From assembly GCA_009599575.1 (NCBI GenBank), contig VWND01000008.1, forward strand, positions 1,116,001 to 1,180,000: a stretch of 64,000 nucleotides of DNA, given 5' to 3'. Below are positions 58,659 to 64,000 of this stretch, piece by piece. Source of the stretch: Blumeriella jaapii (lineage: Eukaryota > Ascomycota > Leotiomycetes > Helotiales > Drepanopezizaceae). The position numbers and the translations under genes were made by a program. The notes under the pieces are model-generated. The model was given only the letters and a program-made list of their open reading frames with translations, was not told where the DNA came from and ran no database searches. The first letter of the stretch is position 1, and the number at the start of each line of letters is the position of its first letter.

Positions 58659-59091
58659 ATAACAAAAACCATTGAACGTTGCTATTGTTCAGATCGGAAT
58701 ACCTTCTTACAATGGGGTGAATGGTATTATGGATTTTCTTTCTACCGGGCGGAGACGATCTCGTATTGACCTTTGCGGACTTGCTATTGTGCAAGTGGAA
58801 AAGTGGGGCGGCCATCGATGTCGGTTCTTAGCGTCCCAACTTTCCACCCCGTCCTTTATCAACACCAGAACGCGGTCTCGAGAACTCCCTCTTCGTAACA
58901 TCTCAACTTCACTCTGCAGACTCCACCCACCAACAACACTAGAGCGCGACATCAAAGACTCATCCTTCACAACACTGTGAAGTGACTCTCCGCACTCTCC
59001 GCATTCTCCAGCACCGGAACGCGACCTTTGAGTCGACCCGGCACCTCTCGTTCGTCTTCGTTTTTAAGATCGTCTACAAGCAACCGCAGAA

Positions 59092-60143
59092 ATGCACCGA
59101 CCCGCCTCTTTTGTGCCGCCGTGGATCGACTTCTTCAGAAGTCCATGCCCGTACTTCATAAAGACTCACCATACCTTCCCGAAGTTCCTCCAACTGTAAG
59201 ACTCTCCGCGCGTCTTGCTTCTCTATTGAACGTGACTGACCAAGCCTCCCACAGGCCCCGAGAGCTACAGACGATGATCTGGGAGAGCGTCGTCCCTGAG
59301 CGGAGCGTGGTCCGGATCACTTGTCAGCGATCCCCACGGCCGTCTCTATACGTTCACCCCGACTCGTTCGCCATTGACCTTGACTACAAGGTCCCCTCTC
59401 TCCTCTTAGCTTGCTCTCACTCGCGGGCGGTCGCCCTCAAATACTTCTCCAAGGCCTTGGTCCCATATCTCCCCCACCCGATCTTCTTCTGTTTCGACAG
59501 AGACTATCTGGAGATCGATTGGGAGGTCATGGAATACTTCGCTGATCTGTCGGAGGACCATGACTTCCCCTTCGTCGACCTCCCGCGAGTGAGGAACCTG
59601 TTGATCCGGACCCAGAGGGATGTTCGGCACGATGATCTGGTGCGGTTCTGCAAGCTTTTCAGCGGGCTGGAACGCTTGCTGCTGGAGGAGCCGGAAATGG
59701 GGGCCGTTGACGCCGGCCTACTTCCCGTCTCCTACCAACCCGACCAGCCCTCTCCTCGTCACAACTGGAATCATGTACGGGCTCCCGTCATGGTAAAAGT
59801 GGATGGTGTGCGTCCAGCTCTGGAAGAGTGGAAGCCTCCACTTCTGGTGATAGGCACGGGGAGCCAGTGGAAACGTCGTGCCGGCGGGGAGCGGAGTGGC
59901 TCCGACTCCGATGCCATGGAGTGGGTACCTTACATGGTGCTTCCCAGCTTGGAATACGTCCCCAGGCTGGGAACTGCAACTTCTTACGGAAATGCCATCG
60001 AGTATGGAAGTAAGGAGCGCAGCCACCCGGTCCCGAGTGCAGACGAAGAACACAGCAAGATCGAAACATTGCTGTTCTGCACCGGGTCGGCGAGGAACCC
60101 ACTGGCTGTTGTCAGTACCGCCCTCTGGTTCCCGATCACCTAG
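59092..60143 (+). CDS. 2EXR-domain protein 3
   Basis: Two exons (59092-59195, 59255-60143) give 330 codons. The 59-bp intron (GTAAGA, branch CTGACC, ...CACAG) restores the family motif: TFPKFLQ before it and LPRELQTMIWESVVPERSVV after it. Reading through the intron in the upstream frame would give a longer but unlikely start at 59028. Later signatures are SLLLACSHSRAVALKYFSK and FFCFDRDYLEIDWEVMEYF, matching the position of the FNPDxDxLYF segment of the other two. The C-terminal half (residues about 190-330) contains no known domain. Third and last of the tandem group; all three share strand and intron style. Confidence 0.83.
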
Positions 60144-60576
60144 ATGGCTACGGGGTGGGGCAGTCGGAGGTGAAGCAGAAGGTCTTGTTTCTGCCCAAAA
60201 TTCCTGTAATTAATTTGAGATCGCAAGATCATTGCGGGTTGGAAGATCCCTTGGATAGGAGAAACACCCAGATAGGAAATGGAGGCTCATTTCCATCAAC
60301 CAGTTCGCTGACTTCGTACCTAATTCTGAGAACGCGTTGCTACCACAATAACGAGAGGACTCGAGTGGTAAAAGACGCTCCATCCTTTACGTCTGCTGAC
60401 GTCTGTCTAACATGATGATCTAGCTACTAAAAAAGGTAAAGTGCACATGGGAATACCGCCTGCAGGTGCGAGCCCTGACCACAGAGGTGAGGTGTGCTAA
60501 CTAACAAGCCATCCACCATCATTCTGATAACCAAGACCCCCCCTCCTTCACATTCAGACACATCTCCTCAGTAGCC
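60144..60576. other. Host intergenic sequence
   Basis: 3' flank of the third 2EXR gene; nothing further recognised. Confidence 0.4.
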
Positions 60577-60831
60577 TCAGCTACCGACGTTCGAGGTTGT
60601 AGGGATCTTCACGAACCATTCGCCAGGCAGCTCTATCTTTCCCGATGGGATGCTCGCCGTTGCCATGCCGCCAAACTCCATCATCCATCCACGGTATCCG
60701 ATCCCGGCCCAGCCGAGCGGGCTTCGAACCGCATCGCGAGAGAGGGCTGACGATGCCGAGCGCTGACCATCGGTTTCGACGGGTGGAACGAGTTTTTGCT
60801 TTCGGGCGGGACGCAAATCGGGTATCTCCAT
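60577..60831 (-). CDS. Hypothetical small protein
   Basis: 84-codon frame starting MEIPDLRPARKQKLVPPVET and ending KIELPGEWFVKIPTTSNVGS. The frame stays open upstream of this ATG for about 25 codons to a CAG that could be a splice acceptor near 60920, so the gene may have an upstream exon. GC-rich third positions support coding; no family is recognised. Confidence 0.35.
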   Translation of the reverse strand: MEIPDLRPARKQKLVPPVETDGQRSASSALSRDAVRSPLGWAGIGYRGWMMEFGGMATASIPSGKIELPGEWFVKIPTTSNVGS

Positions 60832-60919
60832 CTTTGATGCCAGGGGTTTTGATGATCGCAGAGTTTCGGCCTTCTCATCTATGCTTGAAGCGTATCGAGA
60901 TGCTGGTTAAGATAGGTAG

Positions 60920-63900
60920 GGATGTGAGCTGCTCCGGACTACTCGGGTTGTGTTGTGTCGTGCGTGCTTGTGGGAGTGGGTCTGCTCTTGTTGTTAGTGG
61001 AAAGAAGCGGCCCTCGGGGAGCAGAGATGGCGCTGAGAATGTCGCGATTGCGTTGTTTCCTTCGTTTGAGGAGAGGCGGGGGAGGCTCCTAGGAGTGGTG
61101 TAGAGATCACATGGCTTGTTGTACGAGAAGTTGGGTTGAGGGGGATGGAAGTGGGGCAATGATGGTGGGTGGTAGTGGTGTAAAAGATGTTTTTTTTCTA
61201 TCAAACAATGATCACGTGGGCAAATTAGTGCGGTTGCATTGAGTGTCTTCTTCACAAATGCTGTGAGCCAAACAGGTCCTACAGCTTGTCAAGCATGGTA
61301 GTTCGATCGTTAAGGCATGCGGATGGAAACATCCTTGTCCTTGTAGCTCTGATTAGCAAGTGTACTATCGAGCAGATGATTATATTTGGATTGGGAGAGT
61401 TGGTGTCATTGTGAAACACTGAGGTGTGATTGTACAAGTCCAGATGCCAATTTTTTTTTTTTGAAAAAAAAAAAAAAAATAGACTACAGGTAGGTCTAGG
61501 GGCTTGTTTAGAGGAGTTTGCATATGGATTAATGATATTGTTTAGTGGATACCTAGAGAATGGCATCGTAATCTAGGAATCTAATGCAGCTTGTTCAACC
61601 GCGAGGCAGGTTTGTTAGAAGCGTGGATAGGCACTCTTGCAATTGATAGCAACTTGTTCATAAGTCTCGTAATAGCTTTTAGGTATCGCTTCAGATAAGA
61701 CTAGAATCTAAGTATCAGACAAACCGTGTAGGGCCATGGCAGTAGGATCCTTTCGTTATTTCTGTGACTGAGAGCTTCTTGTCTGCGTGGTTGCGTAATA
61801 ATTATCCAAAAAGCCACTTCTGCATTCCACACACTTCACCGATATAACATTCTCGCAGCTCCTGCCGTGGCAAAAGCCAACCTCATATGATTTAGATATC
61901 CATAAAACGATGTGGAGGGTTTGTCTTCTTTGCAAGCTTCTGAATGCTTGCTTTGGCCTTGTGGTTTAATGCTTTGTTTACACAAACAGAATTATCGTCA
62001 ACAGACTAAATTTCCCAGATTAGATAAGAATGACATCAGGATTCAGATAGGCGAGTCATATCACTGTCTTTTCACAAGGAATAGTAGTCAAATTTTGGGT
62101 TTCTTTTCAACCTTCTTGTTAATCTGGATACAATAGAATGACTTGGGTAAAGTTCCGTTTCTAGCGCTTTCGCTTAAAAAATGGGTCGAGAAAACGCCAA
62201 GGAATTCTGCCCCATGACCCTGTCCTATAGAATTCACCTTTCAATTCTGATTCCAATTACAGCCGTCAATTTTGCAGTACCTTCAAAATTAAAAGAAACT
62301 TCTGTATTGTGTATATTAGTACTATGGGGGTTGATGCTCATGACTTCTGGGCATTGCAATAGATATTGTGCAACGGCTTCCAAGAAAAAGCGCGGAGCCA
62401 ATATCCCATTGGTGTGCAACAATACCACAAGGAACAATCAGATCAAGAGATTAAGAGATTAATTAGCTGACTTATGACCAGGTAGCGCGCATCGGGTCCC
62501 GAATACAACCTCGACAGAACTCCTTGTTGACATTTGGTTTGACAACATGCTTGACGAGCGCTACAACGATATTGACTGCAATCCCCGAAACCCCAAATCA
62601 AACACACCAATATCTCAGGCCAACCCCCAGAGATATACGAAGTTCAAAAGCATGATGACCATCCTACAAATACGGTGGAACGTATCGAGTTCATGGCAAG
62701 GGTTGTTCTCACTCAAAAAGGCGTGCCTGGTTGCGTAGCTACGTTCTAATCGAGAATGAATAGCGCAGCTCGGGTGCCCAAATATCTACAATCGATGAGG
62801 GCTCAATACCTTCGAAGACTTGAGCGTTACCTAAGATCTCTCTTTTGCCGCTGCGCGTCCGACCAAGCTTTCTGATAGTTTCACCCCATTTGTTAGACTT
62901 CTCCAGAAGCTGCGGAACAAATTTGGAGGATAGCCAGCTACAGCCCGCAGATTGCTGCTGTCTTCGCTGGCTGTCTAGAAATTAGATTTGAGGTATTAAA
63001 TTGTGGTGAAACGAATAAAGACTAAGCCTTCTGGGACCTGGTTTACTATGAGGATTTGAGAGCTCTTGCTTACACGGATCTATCCTGTCAATCACGAAGC
63101 ATCTTGGGACACTGGTGACCTTTTTCCCGGTCTTCGACACGCCCCTATTTGGTGGAGGACGTTTGCAGCTGTTCGCTCCCTTTATATCGAGAACAAGGTC
63201 TAAATTAAAGCATGAGTTGCAGACTTTGTAACGCTTGTAAAAACTTCTTCTTTCTGGTATTCCAGATATTCAATGGCCATATCTTCGCTCTACATGGGCA
63301 AACTCTTACCTTGCAGCATCCAGAGCTGTCTCTCCTTCCTTCTTTAACCCCAAACCACCAAATCCAGGAAGATTAAGACTGAAGAAGGCATCGATAATAT
63401 GATGGAGATCATCGCCCAGCTCGATACCTTTAAATAGTTGACATTAGTCAAGAAGTCTCCCGACGCGAAAGCAGCAGATATATGGCAAAGTTGCTCAAGG
63501 ATCATGCGTTATTTGAGGAGTGGCAGTTGGCTCGAGGAAGAAGTAACAGGTGCAGATTGAGTACCGTGACTAGGGCGTAGCTTGAGGCCAAAGTGAGCAG
63601 GTAGCCGACGGTTGAGGGTGAGAACTATTAATTGGCTAGACACGTTTTCACTTTCCAGATAACAAGCAGCCCGTAACGCGTTTTAGGTAGTGGGAAGGTG
63701 AGAGATTTTACAGCGCGCTGCTCTGGTTTTCCAGCCTTGTGGCTTTTAGCAAAACTCCCTGTGTTATCAAGTACACACTTTGCTGGCGCAAAGCCTGGTT
63801 AATCGGCTTCCTGGGTAGTCTTCCCCTTTTTCAAAGCTCCACCCGGCTTTTTTCATCGGGACTTAAGACAAAATCAGACTGTAACGTCGTTACTGAGATC

Positions 63901-64000
63901 GGTTTGGGTGGTGGGAACGTGTCATGAATAATGACTAATTAATGGCAATGCACAGGGGAATAACTGTTCATATTCTTTGGAAGGTGAAGAAATCACAGCT
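60920..64000. other. Host sequence without recognised genes
   Basis: Short frames occur on both strands, none with a family motif. A T11/A15 back-to-back homopolymer lies at about 61450-61480. A plus-strand frame near 63390-63440 (KIKTEEGIDNMMEIIAQLD) is coding-like but tiny and could be a gene remnant. Confidence 0.35.

Noticed and set aside
61441..61485. Facing poly-T and poly-A runs as a terminator hairpin
   Set aside because: Simple homopolymer pair in a non-coding region; eukaryotic genes do not end by such hairpins and no Pol III gene is next to it.

Overview
The window looks like chromosomal DNA of a filamentous ascomycete (Pezizomycotina). Host genes have 48-127 bp introns with GT..AG ends and CTGAC/CTAAC-like branch sites. 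Gene families include 2EXR-domain proteins, a UstYa/DUF3328 protein and an alpha/beta-hydrolase-3 esterase. Long AT-rich blocks are retrotransposons mutated in the style of RIP (repeat-induced point mutation): CpA/TpG are depleted, TpA is high, CpG is kept, and stops fall where Trp or Gln codons are expected. I cannot name a species.

Layout. (1) 1-1394: 5' part of an esterase gene on the minus strand, running off the left edge, plus its upstream region. (2) 1395-26657: a nested stack of four LTR retrotransposons. Element 1 (1400-26652, TSD TCTGC) was hit by element A (2153-8551, TSD CTTTT) and by element 2 (11178-23571, TSD AACTT). Element 2 was hit by element 3 (15995-22393, TSD GCGGC). Elements 1, 2 and 3 are RIP-degraded. 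Element A is GC-rich, has identical 255-bp LTRs and near-intact gag-pol, and must be recent. (3) 26658-34034: a small gene island with two small membrane-protein genes and a two-exon UstYa-family gene. (4) 34035-51618: a RIP-degraded Tad1-like LINE (13-bp near-identical TSD) split by an 11.3-kb Ty3-type LTR element (element 4, 34518-45813) that carries about 3 kb of extra coding-like sequence after pol. (5) 51619-53606: host sequence with a possible gene remnant, interrupted by a 1-kb 5'-truncated LINE with a 16-bp TSD. (6) 54448-60143: three same-strand 2EXR-domain genes in tandem. (7) 60144-64000: mostly non-coding as far as I can tell.

Element A is the only apparently young mobile element. 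It shows a set of expression signals: a TATA-like box, a 10-nt LTR segment complementary to the sequence just after the 5' LTR (suggesting Tf1/sushi-type self-priming), a CCHC Gag, an A-AAA-AAC -1 frameshift heptamer immediately before the gag stop, a pol with protease, RT, RNase H, integrase and chromodomain, and a G-rich polypurine tract. Three single-base C-run frame breaks interrupt it.

The host genes do not form an obvious pathway. The UstYa-type gene is a secondary-metabolism (RiPP-type) family member sitting alone between two TE blocks. The 2EXR trio looks like local gene amplification. No rRNA, CRISPR array or confident tRNA was seen.
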